A stretch of DNA of 64,000 nucleotides, from assembly GCA_022592435.1 (NCBI GenBank), contig JABYQS010000025.1, forward strand, positions 248,001 through 312,000, written 5' to 3'. Shown here piece by piece: positions 41,423 to 52,600 of this stretch. Source of the DNA: Cerioporus squamosus. Lineage: Eukaryota; Basidiomycota; Agaricomycetes; Polyporales; Polyporaceae. A program made the position numbers and the translations under genes. The notes below the pieces were generated by a model. The model did not search any database and was not told where the DNA came from. It saw only the letters and a list, made by a program, of their open reading frames with translations. How positions within the stretch are numbered: position 1 is the stretch's first letter; the number at the start of each line of letters is the position of its first letter.

Positions 41423-42136
41423 GTCCCGAATACTGGACATTGCCACAGAACCTATGTGACAGGGGTGTAGCACGTTGATGGGCTGGAGCTCGGATCCGTC
41501 GGTGCGTGACGTTGTTGCAATCTCCCTTGCGGACAGTTCTCATGCTTTGCAAAACGCCAGGCCAGCAGCAAAAGATGTTGAGGGGCAACGGAACAAAGGC
41601 CGGATGCACTCAATATTCTCGGCAAAAGAAGACGCGGCAGGCTGGTACGATCGGGTGCGCCGTCTGCGAGAGGACCTCTTGCCCCTCGTTTGACCCTCCA
41701 AGTCTCCACTGTGCTAACTCGGCTGGAGCTACGATCGGCAAGCCGTTGCTGGAGGAGTCGTGCGCCCTGACACCGCGTGCACCCGCCGAAAGTCCCAGCA
41801 GCGAAAGAGGTGTGAAATGTCATTACTTAGGCGTGTCACTGTTACCTATCACTGTGTTCGCGGGCGATTAGACGTGAATACGGCGAATGTTAACAGCCCA
41901 ATGGTCTTTCACGCCTCCGTCACCGTGCAATTTCTCGGGCGGTGCACGCAGTGTGACGTTGATATGTCGCGCGCCATGTCACTGGGGTCGCCGGAAGAGA
42001 GCTCGGACGAGGACCGTGCGTGCGCAGAGTCGATCGACGCAGAGCCTTCTGTGTGCATTGCTGACCGGACTCTTGAAGACGACACGATTCATGCCCACTC
42101 GGTTGGACGCGCATGAGCTGACTAGCTCGTCTCGTT

Positions 42137-42142
42137 ATATAC
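42137..42142 (+). promoter_or_regulatory. TATA box of four-helix gene B
   Basis: TATATA about 120 nt upstream of the ATG at 42261, downstream of the same CCCACTCGGTTGGACGCGCA block found before copy A. Confidence 0.6.
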
Positions 42143-42260
42143 CGACTCGGGGCCGGGGATCTCTTCCAGGCTTCGTTTATTCCCCCACCTGGTATGCGCT
42201 CCCGCCCAGCCTGCTCGTCGCGCATCCGTTCATTGGCGTTGATCCCAGGTCATACCACTC

Positions 42261-42994
42261 ATGACGCTAGCAACCGTTCCTTACAAGACCGCGCGTCTCG
42301 TGTCGCTCTTCCTTTCCTTCGCCTTCGGCATCGTCGGACTGGGACTCGGCATCGACGCGGGGGTTAAGGGCAACGAAGACAAGTCGAAGGCCAGGAGCCT
42401 CGTGCCGCCAGGAACCGTCGTGAACATCGACACAGACGATGCGGTGGACGCGGGAGGAGTTGTCACCGGGTTCTGCGCGGGTCTTGCGGTGATGTCACTG
42501 CTGTCGTTGCTCCTGCTCCTCTTTAATGGGAAGCGCGGCCCGTCCCTGGCGACGCGCACGCTGCCTCTGCAGGCAACCCTGCTCACCCTGTTCACCCTCG
42601 GCTTGTTCAGCTCACTCGTTGCATTCACGGACATCGTCGCCAACCGGCAGGCCAAGGTGTCGGCCTCCTACGAAGGAGTGCCTGTCCCTCCTGCGATTGT
42701 GCAGAGCACCGCGAACGCGATTGGTGATTCGCCCGTGTACCATGTAAAGTTACACCGTGAGTCCTTCATCTATCCAGTCCTCTTGCACGATCTCACCTTC
42801 CATGGCATTCAGTCCGACTTGCCGTCATCCTCCCTTGGATCGCGTTCCTGTTCGGTCTCACATCCAGCGTACTGTCGCTGCTGGCCGCCGCACGGTCGCG
42901 CCGCACATACGCAACGACTCTGGATACGGCCTCTGACGCGGAATTCTCGAAAGACAAGAAGAGCAATGTGAATGTCGGGCAGGAAGACGTTTGA
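42261..42994 (+). CDS. four-transmembrane protein, copy B
   Basis: Paralogue of copy A, with identical first 32 residues and the same intron position and phase. Exons 42261..42756 and 42813..42994 give 225 residues. Differences concentrate in the loops (VVNIDTDDAVDAGG against VVDIDTDDVVNAGG; SASYEGVPVPP against SASLGGVPVPP), and the tail lacks three residues of copy A. Both copies keep all four hydrophobic segments and an intact frame while the neighbouring methyltransferase remnants have decayed, which suggests selection on the membrane protein. Function unknown. Confidence 0.82.
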
Positions 42995-43706
42995 TCGAAT
43001 GATAGCGAAGTTTTGGTAAGTGGTCGCTATCTGTAGCTTTGCAGCGCCGTCACTAAACGAGTCCAACTAGTATCGTATGAGCTTCTATATTACTTTAGTA
43101 ACACTGCACGCGTACTGTGGTTAATAGTTATGGAGTCCGGCTTCTGCAGAATATATCCCGGGCGCTTTGCGACGACTATGCACTTGAAATGGTTGCGTAT
43201 CCGAGGCTTTGTGACTGGGAGTATATAATTTAGCATGCCCTGTGAGTCGGGACAGACTCCTGGAGAGGCGCGCCCACAGCCTGTCCCTTGCGATGGGCGC
43301 CGGCCGGGCGTTGCATCCGGTTATGTAGCCATGTAGTTCGCCGAAGCCTCCTCCGAGGATGTATAATGTTCATCACGCCTGGAACAATGCGTAGGTAGAG
43401 CATTCTGACAGGAGCCCATAGGCACGGCGTCGGATGGATGATTGCCGCTCCTGAACCTTGTTCTCCTTATTCTGTTCCGGTACAAATCGCATCTAAATGG
43501 AACGTCTAAAGTCAGGTTGGGGAGCATACACAAGTTCGCAGCTCTATGGTCTCCGATGCGATCGAAGACGGAGACGAATATCTAGCGAGTACATCACATC
43601 CGGTATGTTCGATGCAGAAAGAAAATATTATTGCCCGGTCCTCCTCCTCCTCCCCCTGACCACGGCATGAGAGGAGCAGGCCTTTGTATCAACGAACTCC
43701 CATGCA
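42995..43706. other. intergenic, end of duplication
   Basis: First 250 nt resemble the 3' flank of copy A; the rest shows no gene. A pyrimidine run (CTCCTCCTCCTCCCCC) occurs near 43640. Confidence 0.4.
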
Positions 43707-44350
43707 TCACGCTATGGCCTCTTCGATGGGATCGTTGACGCTCTTCACGAGCTGCATGACGGACTCTACGAGAGTCGGTCCGATCCCGTATTGCTCCTGC
43801 AGCACCCTCTTGAGGGCGGTTTTAGTTTTCGCTAACTCTTCCTGGAGACCTGGGAAGGGTAACCGTTAGTTGATTCGGCAAGCAACCTCGTCGGCCGCAG
43901 TGCTCACTCCGGATCTGAACATCGCAGTCGGTGACCACGAGCTCGTCGTTCTCCTCGGAGCATATCTCAACGTCGTGGACCAGGATGACGCTGCCGGAGA
44001 AGAAGCCGTGGTCAGTGGATGGCTACCGCCGACTGGTGAGAATGAGAATTCCTACCTCGTGTCGCCGTGGGGGAGGCGGAGCATCTTCTGCACCTTGATC
44101 ACGTCGTTCGGGTTGAGCGTCGGCAGCCCGGTGCCCGACGCCCAGACGCGAAGTGTGTCGGGCAGGGCGACCTGCGAGGTGGCTTCACCGTCGGTCACCG
44201 TCGCCACGCGGTTCACCACGAAGCCCGACAGCTGCTCGTCGGCGGGGGAGATGCGGACGACCTTGAGCACAGGGGAGGAGACGAGGACGGTGTGGTTGGC
44301 GGGGTTGTTGAGGCGTGCGCAAGTGCCGGTGGTGAGCTGCTCGGTTGACA
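43707..44350 (-). CDS. RPA70N-like OB-fold protein with coiled-coil tail, copy 1
   Basis: Small protein resembling only the N-terminal OB domain of replication protein A large subunit (Rep_A_N). It starts MSTEQLTTGTCARLNNP, then SPVLKVVRISP, NRVATVTDGEATSQVALPD, NPNDVIKVQKML and, after an intron, SGSVILVHDVEICSEENDEL, following the strand order of RPA70N. The last exon is a helical, charged tail (LQEELAKTKTALKRVLQEQY, then ESVMQLVKSVND) and a stop at 43707. The DNA-binding OB folds A-C and the zinc site of RPA70 are absent. The frame is open upstream of 44350, so a longer N terminus is possible. Paralogue at 45720..47097. Function unknown; an interaction module is the inference. Confidence 0.6.
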
Positions 44351-45719
44351 TGGTTGTGTATCGGTCGGGGTGGGTCTGTAAGCGGGAGGAGGCTTGTTGG
44401 CTGGCTGTGGAGGTCGTCTGGTCTGTTGAGACTGGTGTTGTGTCTTCAGCAGGGCCGCGCAGAGCCTCTTTATCCTGCTCGTCCACCATTCCTGCAGTCC
44501 GTGGTCGACATATCCCTCTGGATATTACGATATCCATGCAGACGATCCAGCCCCAGAACTCCAGAACTCGAGTCCGTGTCGCGCGCAGAGGAGGTGGTTT
44601 GCGCGGTGCCGAACAACAACAGCAGGGCGGCTTGTTGGGCACCAAGCTCAAGGCCAAGCTGCTCGCATCGATGTTTCACGTTGCGCCGGAAGTCGCCGTA
44701 CTGCGGTGGAACCTCAGATATTGACTTTTCTCCCAGCCGGCCATTCAATGTGAAGCTGATCGACGTCAGTTGTGGTCGGACGCGCCCATGCGCCTGGCAG
44801 TACCTACGGTAGGTGGTTAGCACTGGATGTCATATCTGGCGCTGACCATGCGGTGAGGTAAAGTATCTGCTACTCACCTTCATGCCAAACGCATCGATAT
44901 GCAACAAGACTTGTGCAAGTAGAAGGAGTACGGCAACATGTTCGCTTGTTGCCGCTGCACTCCATGCCAGCCGGACAGTGGTTCCATTCCCCACTGGCAC
45001 GGATCGCAGATTACGGTATTGCCTTCGGACTACGCGAGCGCAAATCACCAGCACAGAGGCGGACACACACGGTGAATGGAACGGCCGCGACGAGTGTTTG
45101 TGCCTCCGCAATTCGCGAACTCCGGACACTCTAGCTTACCGAAGCCCGGGACGACCGGGCAAGGCATGCAAAGAGAGTCGGACTGATGCTGTGTCATATG
45201 TTGCGAGAACTGTGTCGACTCGTCGGGGGTGTCACTGCATGGAAGCACGAGCCCGAAGTGGCATAAGGGAATTATAAGCCATAGACATATGGTCGTGCGG
45301 CCCTATCACGCATGAGCTCTTGTCACGAAACAAATTCGATGGGGCGCACCGTGAACCATGAAATTTGCTGTGTGGACAGGTGTGGACGATGACGAAATCC
45401 GACCAGCTTCACTACCGGCGGAACATCGTACACCCAGTGGCCAAACGCGCAATCTCGGATGGACGCCGATAGAAGTCAAGGTCGACAGGATCACCCTTGA
45501 GCGGTGAAGGAGAATGGAAGGGATTGTACAAGGTCACCCGTGGACCCATATTCGGTGATGTGGTTAGGTACATGTGCCACGCGTCTTCATGACGTGTGGG
45601 AGAAGCCCTTGCCGGCGACAATCAATGGTGGAGCTTCCCACCACACTGCAATCATAAATAAGTAAGTCCCGCGTAGTCGGAACACCGTTCATCGGACTCG
45701 GCGCCTGCTGAATCACTGA
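44351..45719. other. intergenic between the OB-fold paralogues
   Basis: About 1.4 kb without recognisable coding content. Open frames on both strands (44830..45277, 45306..45621) lack motifs and conserved splice patterns. Part should be the upstream region of copy 1. Confidence 0.4.
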
Positions 45720-47097
45720 TCAGTCCACCAGCATCGCGGCATCGGCCAGCTCGGCCAGCTTCGTGAGCGCGTCCATTGCTGCTGGAACTAGCCTGTCTCT
45801 GTTGTCGAGGTCGCGGCAGACGTCGGCCAGAAGGCTCTCAACGAAAAGTCGTCTCCTCCGCTCGTCCTGGAGCTTTGATTCCGCGAGAAGACGAGCAGCA
45901 CGTTCTTGCTGGAGAGCGCCTCCTGCTGCTGCGTATCCATGGTAGATAACCCATATCCGTCAGTTATCTGAGCCAGCAGTATCGCCCAGTGACTCACGAG
46001 CAGGATCGTCGCTTGATGTCACCGATGGTGCACCGTGCGATTCGCTCGCAGAGAGACTGGCTCCCAACCCTGAGCTTGCATTGACAGGGCGCGCAACGAT
46101 CTCGAGTTTGTGCACAAGTACTGCACTGTGGAGGCGAAGAGATAACGATGTTAGTGTAGATTCCATAAATTAACACCAAGGAATGGCGTACCATGAAGCA
46201 CTATACGAGAGCCGAGACATTTCGGCCAGCATTACCGTCGTTCCAACCTGCAGATCCTCCTGATCAGCCTGCCCTACGGGGAGGCTACTGGATAGGGCTA
46301 TCCAGCCATAAGCAGAACCGTCGGTGACATAGGCCTCACGTGCAGCCGATGCGCGTCTTGCCGGACTACTGTGGGTGTCACGAAGCACGAGAATGCGGAC
46401 TATCGGGCGGCTGATGAGGATGCTACTATCGGCCGGATCTCGCAACCGCACACAAGCTCCCGCAGTGAGAATAGGCGCAGGAGTGGGACGAGCGAGCCGC
46501 CAAGCTGCCAACTTGAGCCGAGGGTCTGTGGGCTTAGTAGCAACGCCTGAGTGTTGAGGTATAGACAGCTGCACGAGGTTTGAGGACTGGATCGGTCGGG
46601 GTGGAAGAGGGTGGACGAACGACGACGACGACCCCTGTGGGCACAGGATGAGCGCTCAATAAACAATGGAAGAGATGTCCCTCCCAGAGATCCTGGGTTT
46701 CACGGAAACGAATAGAACATACGGTGCCGTTGAGTGTGCGTTGAGGGAGGGCGGAACCCCCGTGGGTGTCTTCTCGGGTTAGGTGTGTTGCCGGCAATCG
46801 AAGTGGCGGTTGGAAGCGAGGATCGATAGATGACACTTGAGCGAGTCGCTCCGGCTGTATCTCCGCTCGTCGACTTGGTGCGGCTTCAACCTGGGTGGGA
46901 CTGCTGTCGTCGATTGATAGGCGGCGTCTCTTCCTGCTAGAGGCCGCGGTATCTTGGCCAGATGATTGCGTGGAGATTGAGCGCGGATGGACGACCCGTC
47001 GGGTGGTTGAGGAAGTACGTAGGAGCTCGTGAGACTGGGCAGAGAATCTGGCAAGTTGGCGGTTATATGCTGAGTACCGCTGAGAGAGAACTAGGTC
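45720..47097 (-). CDS. RPA70N-like OB-fold protein, copy 2, with nuclear-type N terminus
   Basis: Diverged paralogue of the 43707..44350 protein. The OB part reads LTAGACVRLRDPADSSILIS, RPIVRILVLRD, REAYVTDGSAYGWIALSSS and, after an intron, HSAVLVHKLEIVARPV, aligning block by block with copy 1. The tail is a long charged helix (ALQQERAARLLAESKLQDER, then LFVESLLADV) ending at 45720. Unlike copy 1 it has an N-terminal extension of over 100 residues on upstream exons, with SSRKRRRLSIDD, which fits a nuclear localisation signal. The exon ending 47062-47097 lacks an ATG, so the start lies further upstream, perhaps in the minus frame near 47226..47642. Exon limits are approximate. Confidence 0.55.
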
Positions 47098-47225
47098 TCG
47101 TTAGTCATTCACTACGTGGAGGGCGACGACTTACTCTTCTACGTAATGGATCCGGGAGCTACGGCAGTCAGTCAATATTTATCTGGGGATACTCGACGAG
47201 AGGTTGTCTGGAATTGCGAGATTTC

Positions 47226-47642
47226 TCACATCGAGCGTTTTGACATGACTTCGATGAACTTGGTCGAAGCGCGCTTGACCATGAACTTTACAATTTCACA
47301 GAATTCCTGCAGAACAAGCCCAGTGTGAGTCACACATGATACCCATAAATGCCTCGTACATATACACACCCGTCCATAGACCCCGTAGGTCGCTCGCACT
47401 TGACCCGTGCCCCAGATAATTCTCACGTTGTTCATGACTACCCCGGGAAGATCCAGAAAGAGAGCGTGGAGATCCAAATGGAATTCATGCAAGATGTTGA
47501 GTTTGGACTGTCCTGAGTGTTGTTCTTCCTGAGTCGCCGTCTGAAGGGTACGAGCGCGAACTTGCTTGTACTGGATCCACACTCCGGGCTGTGGCTGGGG
47601 ACTGGCAGAAGCGCTTGACTTAAATGCAGAGTCGAGGCTCAT
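47226..47642 (-). CDS. unassigned minus frame upstream of OB-fold copy 2
   Basis: Begins MSLDSAFKSSASASPQPQPG and contains SKLNILHEFHLDLHALFLDL and VVMNNVRIIWG. It could be the missing first exons of the OB-fold gene or a separate small gene. A CTGCAG acceptor and a GTGAGA donor flank EFCEIVKFMVKRASTKFIEV, which supports an exon here. A plus-strand frame over part of the same DNA is also open. Confidence 0.3.
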   Translation of the reverse strand: MSLDSAFKSSASASPQPQPGVWIQYKQVRARTLQTATQEEQHSGQSKLNILHEFHLDLHALFLDLPGVVMNNVRIIWGTGQVRATYGVYGRVCICTRHLWVSCVTHTGLVLQEFCEIVKFMVKRASTKFIEVMSKRSM

Positions 47643-48186
47643 GGCGTAGTAGAGCGGGTATAGCAACTGAATAAGGCTCAGCCGAAAGCCTTGAGAGCTT
47701 GAAGTAACGACTAACAACACCCTATCAGACCGTCCGCATCAAGAATAACCACCACTGAAGCGGATATTAGTGTAGTGTGCGGACCTGAATGTCTTAACTG
47801 ACAGCTAAGAAAGGAATGTGCCTTCAGCAAGAGCACCTAGCGATGATACAGTGCATGCAGAGGAATGAACGTGGACCGTGATGGTGGTACGAATCTGAGA
47901 GAGTACTCCGACTTCCGAGCGACGACGGTGACGACGCCACGAAAGCGTGGCGGTGCATCCCTGGATAAGGAAACCCCCCACAGGCGCCCAAGGTACTTAC
48001 TCGCTTAAAGCCGACATAAGACTCTGATAAGGATCGACTACTTACATTTGTGTGATAGTAACTACGACGTCATCCCCTTCGATCACTTTAACTCTTTCCC
48101 TCAACACATACCCTCCAGACCCGCAGGCCGTTCGCTTCTTATTTCAGATCTACTCAGACAATCTCCTCTTCGCCACGTCCATATCG
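47643..48186. promoter_or_regulatory. PMI upstream region
   Basis: No gene recognised. The 5' flank of the isomerase is pyrimidine-rich (TTTAACTCTTTCCCTC near 48087) as expected of a 5' UTR. The open frame extends upstream of 48187 to 48052 but lacks family similarity. Confidence 0.4.
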
Positions 48187-49651
48187 ATGTCTGCGGTCTT
48201 TAAGCTCATACCCACGACGCAGAAGTACGACTGGGGGAAGGTCGGACTTTCATCGAAAGTCGCCCAGTACGCAGCAGCATGCAAGCTTCCTGGATTCACG
48301 CTCGATGAGAACGCACCGTACGCCGAAGTAAGCGACGGTCCTACCTCGCTCTGCGGCACAGTGCTGATGTCTCAGGTCTGTTCTTCGTTAGCTCTGGATG
48401 GGCACGCATCATTCGTCCCCATCGCGCCTGCTGGACTCCCCCACGCAGGAGAAGCTCTCCGACTATCTCGCTGCCCATCCTGAGCTCCTCGGCCCGCGCG
48501 TCGTTGAACGCTTCCGGAGTGAAGGCGCGGCCGAGGGGAATCTCCCCTTCCTGTTCAAGATCCTCGCGATCGAGAAGGCTCTCAGCATACAGACGCACCC
48601 CGACAAGGAGATGGCGCAGCGGTTGCACAAGGAACGTCCGGATGTGTACAAGGGTATGTTCGCACTACACTTATTGTCCTCCTCCTCCGCGAGCTCAGGC
48701 GCGTCCATTTGTGCAGACGCGAACCACAAGCCGGAGATGGCACTCGCGCTGACACCCTTCCAGGCGATGTGCGGATTCCTCCCCCTCGCTCGCATCGCCG
48801 ACTACATAGTCGACACGCCCGAATTCGCCGCACTTGTCCCCCAGGCGATCCGGGAGCAGTTCCTGTCTATCGCATCGTCCGACGATCCGACTGGCCCAAC
48901 CGAGAAGAAGGCGCTGAAGGACCTATTCACCGCCGTCATGACCGCAGAAGAGTCGCTCTTCAAGCCCGAGCTCGAGAAGCTTGTGGCGCGCTACCAGAGC
49001 GGTGGTGCCAAGGCATCGGAGAAGAGGTCGTGGATTTGGTCTGAGGTTGAACAGCCAGTTCCCGGGCGACATCGGCGTGTTCTGCGCTTCATCCTCAACC
49101 ATCTCGTTCTGAAGCCAGGAGAAGCAATTTTCCTAGCTGCGGGAGAACCTCACGCATACGTCTCTGGAGGTAGGTGAAATCAGTTGTCCGCATTGGCAAC
49201 CTAAACTGAACGTTCGCATCTGGTTGTAGACATTGCCGAGTGCATGGCGACGTCTGACAACGTCATTCGCGCCGGCCTCACACCCAAGCTGCGAGACGTC
49301 TCGAACCTTGTGGCCGGTCTGACCTACAATTCCGCGCACGCGAGCAAACACCTTGTCGAACCCCGCGCGTTCGATTCCGCCACCCACAGCACCCTCTACG
49401 ACCCGCCTATCCCCGAGTTCTCCGTCGTGCGCGCAGTCGTCCCGGCAGGCGAGACTGAGGTCCACCCACCGATAGATGGGCCCAGCATTGCCATCGTCAC
49501 CTCCGGGAAGGGCTCGATTGCGTGGGGCCTCGGTGACAAGCTCGAGCTGTCGGAGGGAGATGTGTTCTTCGTAGGCGCTGGCCTTGAGGTTCGCCTTGCC
49601 GGTGGCGAGGGTGAGTTTGTGATCCACCGTGCTTTCGTCGAGGCGAAGTGA
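48187..49651 (+). CDS. PMI40: mannose-6-phosphate isomerase, type I
   Basis: Zinc enzyme converting fructose-6-phosphate and mannose-6-phosphate, feeding GDP-mannose for glycosylation and wall mannan. The ATG at 48187 starts MSAVFKLIPTTQKYDWGKVG, the usual N terminus. LWMGTHHSSPS follows across the first intron. The zinc-site block is FLFKILAIEKALSIQTHPDK, and the second metal block HLVLKPGEAIFLAAGEPHAY. NVIRAGLTPKLRDV, another signature, comes after the last intron. The protein ends in a cupin-like barrel with SEGDVFFVGAGLEVRL. At least four introns; length close to the fungal norm of about 430 residues. The substituted SGG(R)/DIAECMATSDN junction fits a normal 50-60 nt intron. Confidence 0.95.
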
Positions 49652-52600
49652 TGTCGCCGTGTGATGTGCCGGTATACCATAAATTGTAGAAGCAGTTAGG
49701 TGTTCGTCATGTACGATATGTAGGCTGGGTGAAATGCCAGGCCACGATGAGTGGTGGGTACCGTACGCGTCGCCCGCGGGGTTTAAGTAAGTACTACAAG
49801 TGTCTGAATCCGAGGTACACGGTATCATATGTACTACTCCACTACACCCAGCCCACCTTCGAATGCTTTCCTCGCATGGAGTCGCGTTCGCGTTTCTTCT
49901 CCCTGGGAGGCAGAACGAGGGGGTCCAGAAACCGGCACAATGCCGGTAAGGACATACGGTCGAACCAGGAGGGTGTGCTTGAGTACGAGTTCTCACGCTG
50001 CAGCTGTGACTGAACGCGGCCATGCCAGTGTAAACTTCACCTTCCGTGGCTTCGCGTCCGTCGTGTCCATTCTCTCTCCTCCGCGATATCAGGCTTCGCG
50101 GGGTTTATGCGGTTCCTCCAAGTCTAACTTTTTAAGGGCCCGGCAAGTTGATGCGTTCTTCAAGCAAATGCGTATCGATCCTCGGTCAGTCTGACGTTAG
50201 GTCCGGTTTGTCTGGAACTCGCAGCATTTAAGCATCACGACCGATCGCGACTACTTTCACAGGTTATGTAGGTATAGGGGAAACGGCACGTCATCCTACA
50301 ACGGTGCAGACAAGACACTCCAGCAGGTTGACGACCGCAGCGGCCCCATAGCGTTACAAAAGGAATAATATTCGTTCGCGGGGGCTCCTCTTCCTTCAAC
50401 CGCCATCAGCGCGCGTTTTTCCCACGGTCCCTGGCCCTTGGAGCGGCCATACCGAGGGTCTCTTTGCGAGAAGTGTCCATGTTGCGACGGAATACACACG
50501 TTTCACGTATAGGCTAAAGTGCCAGAACGCGTGAGGAGCTCGTACCCCGCGGGAGACCACGTCTCCGCTGTCCCTGAGGCAGATGTCAGCGTTCACGCTC
50601 TGCGACGCACTGTTGCGCCCGGTCAGGCCGGGTCCTCCCCTTCCTAGAGAAGTGGCGAGACGAATCACCTCCGCCCCTATCCTAGGTGGTGTCAGGTCTG
50701 GATTGCTATCCTGGACGGTCTGTCGAGGCCGGGAGGACACCAGGCATGCGCTGGCAGCACCGGCGCCTCTTTTCTCGAAGCGCCTGATGCCCTCCTCCCC
50801 TGCGTAGCCATGTGGCATACACGTGGTGGCTGTGCGCAAGGTGGCTGGAGCAAGACTCTGGCCGGTACAGAGGACTGCTGGACTCAACTAACCTATCCTC
50901 AGTTATAAGGAACCTACGCAACCATCTATGATCGTCTCGCAGGCAGTAAGGAGGCCGAAGCAAGCTTCAGGCCGGAGTTCTGGGCCAAAGGAGGGCCAGG
51001 GCATCGTATCGCACGCGGTCTGGCCGGCGGAACAGCCCCAACACTTTAGGACACGGCGAACTACTACTTGGAATGCGAGAGGCCTTACTGCTCGATAGGC
51101 TCCTCCTCGTCTCAGTTTCGCTTGCTATTCGTCTCACAAGAGATGTGCGGTAGCAAAGATAGCAACCAATGTCTCCTTAGACGCGCTTTGACAAGCGATT
51201 TGGATATATTCTGCAGCAAGAAACAGCCTACCCCACCCTCACTCTGCCCCCACACCAGCAAGCTGCCACGTCTGCCCTTGCCCCCTCACCGCAGTAACTC
51301 GCCCACCATGCTACCCTTCACCACCACCGCAGCAAACCACAGTCACCACCTCAAGTGTACCCCTGGCACGTGCCACGCCGTGCGAATCCCACCACCTCCA
51401 CGCCCAGCCCTCCTCCTCCTAATCGCTAGGTGGAAGAGTCTCCAGGAGGCAGGTCCTAAGACAAAGGCTAAGGCCTTGAAACACCGATACGAACTCGTTA
51501 TCCGACCGGACGAGCCTATCGTGACGGGAAGATGCGTCAGAATACTCGCGACATCACCAATAGCGTACTCCTCACCGGATGTCCCGACCGGCGAACTGGA
51601 TACATACGACCCGCATCTCATTGGGAGAGTAGTTGAGGTCTGGAGGGCCGAGGAGGACCCGTCGAAGGCGCGAGCGAGGGTGATGAACACTTGTAGGCGT
51701 AACAGAGTGCGCGAGGTAGAACTCGACCTGCCGATAGCTTTTAGCGGCCTCAAGCAGACGTTTCAGGCTCCGGAGTGCGGAGAGAGGTCCGGTGATCCGC
51801 ACGATAGCAATGTAGGGGGCAACCTGAGCCTCATGGCGTGCGTCAGGCCAGCGCCGGTGTGGAGAGAGTGCGTAGGAGATCTATGCTGTAATAGGAGACG
51901 CGACCTTCCTATTCTCGCCCTAGTGTAAAACGCCCCACCTCCGTAGCTGCGACTAATACACTTCTAGCAAATCGAATCTCCCCTGCGTGAGGACAGCGAC
52001 CTTTAGTTCCGGTCGGCACGCTCGAGAAGCGGCGGCCTCCGCCCTGAGAAGCCCCGGCGCTGTAGAAGAATGATCACTCATGGGATAGCGGACACGGCGA
52101 CCATTCGCGCTTTCTGGCAGTTTTCCCCTTCCAACACGCCACATCTGAGGAAGCACGTCTGCCCGCTGACGAGCAATGCCGTTGGATCCACGCTAGAACG
52201 AGAGTGAGCTCACGGCGTGCCGGCAGGAATACCCTCAAGAGAAAGCGCGAACGAGGGAAGCAACACACCGGGATAACTGTGGCTGGTACACTCCCCTAAG
52301 CTTAAAACCTCGCGGGTGCTCGGGCCTGCACCAACACCTACGGTTTAAACTCTACGGGATGAGCGCGACTTCTGAACGCAAGATCGACTGGTGGCGGTGG
52401 CGCGTTCTACTGAACGCTGCCGGCAATTGAGAAGAAGAGGTGACGTACCTATGCCAGGCCGCACGTGGGCTGCACCCCCGACAAGCCTCCGGCGGCGCTT
52501 TGAGAAGCTGACACGACGAGCGAGCGGGACGCCGACAATGCTAGCGCGCGCTGTACAAGACGGCGTGTGTGCGCCGCTGACTGTAAGGGATGAGGCGTTC

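Larger units (their letters stand above)
41088..43240 (+). repeat. tandem segmental duplication, unit 2
   Basis: Second copy of the unit at 38650..40730: methyltransferase 3' remnant, spacer, promoter block, four-helix gene and 3' flank. The spacer between remnant and gene start is about 100 nt longer than in unit 1 (839 against 740 nt), so small insertions or deletions followed the duplication. Confidence 0.8.

Noticed and set aside
47098..47330. Plus-strand frame with a protein-like YVEGDDLLFYVMD segment
   Set aside because: No family match, and the opposite strand has splice-flanked frames that fit an extension of the OB-fold gene; left undecided.
52180..52300. Possible ribosomal RNA-like stretch (GGGATAACTGTGGC near 52270)
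   Set aside because: Only a short partial resemblance to a conserved large-subunit rRNA segment; the surrounding bases do not follow rRNA.
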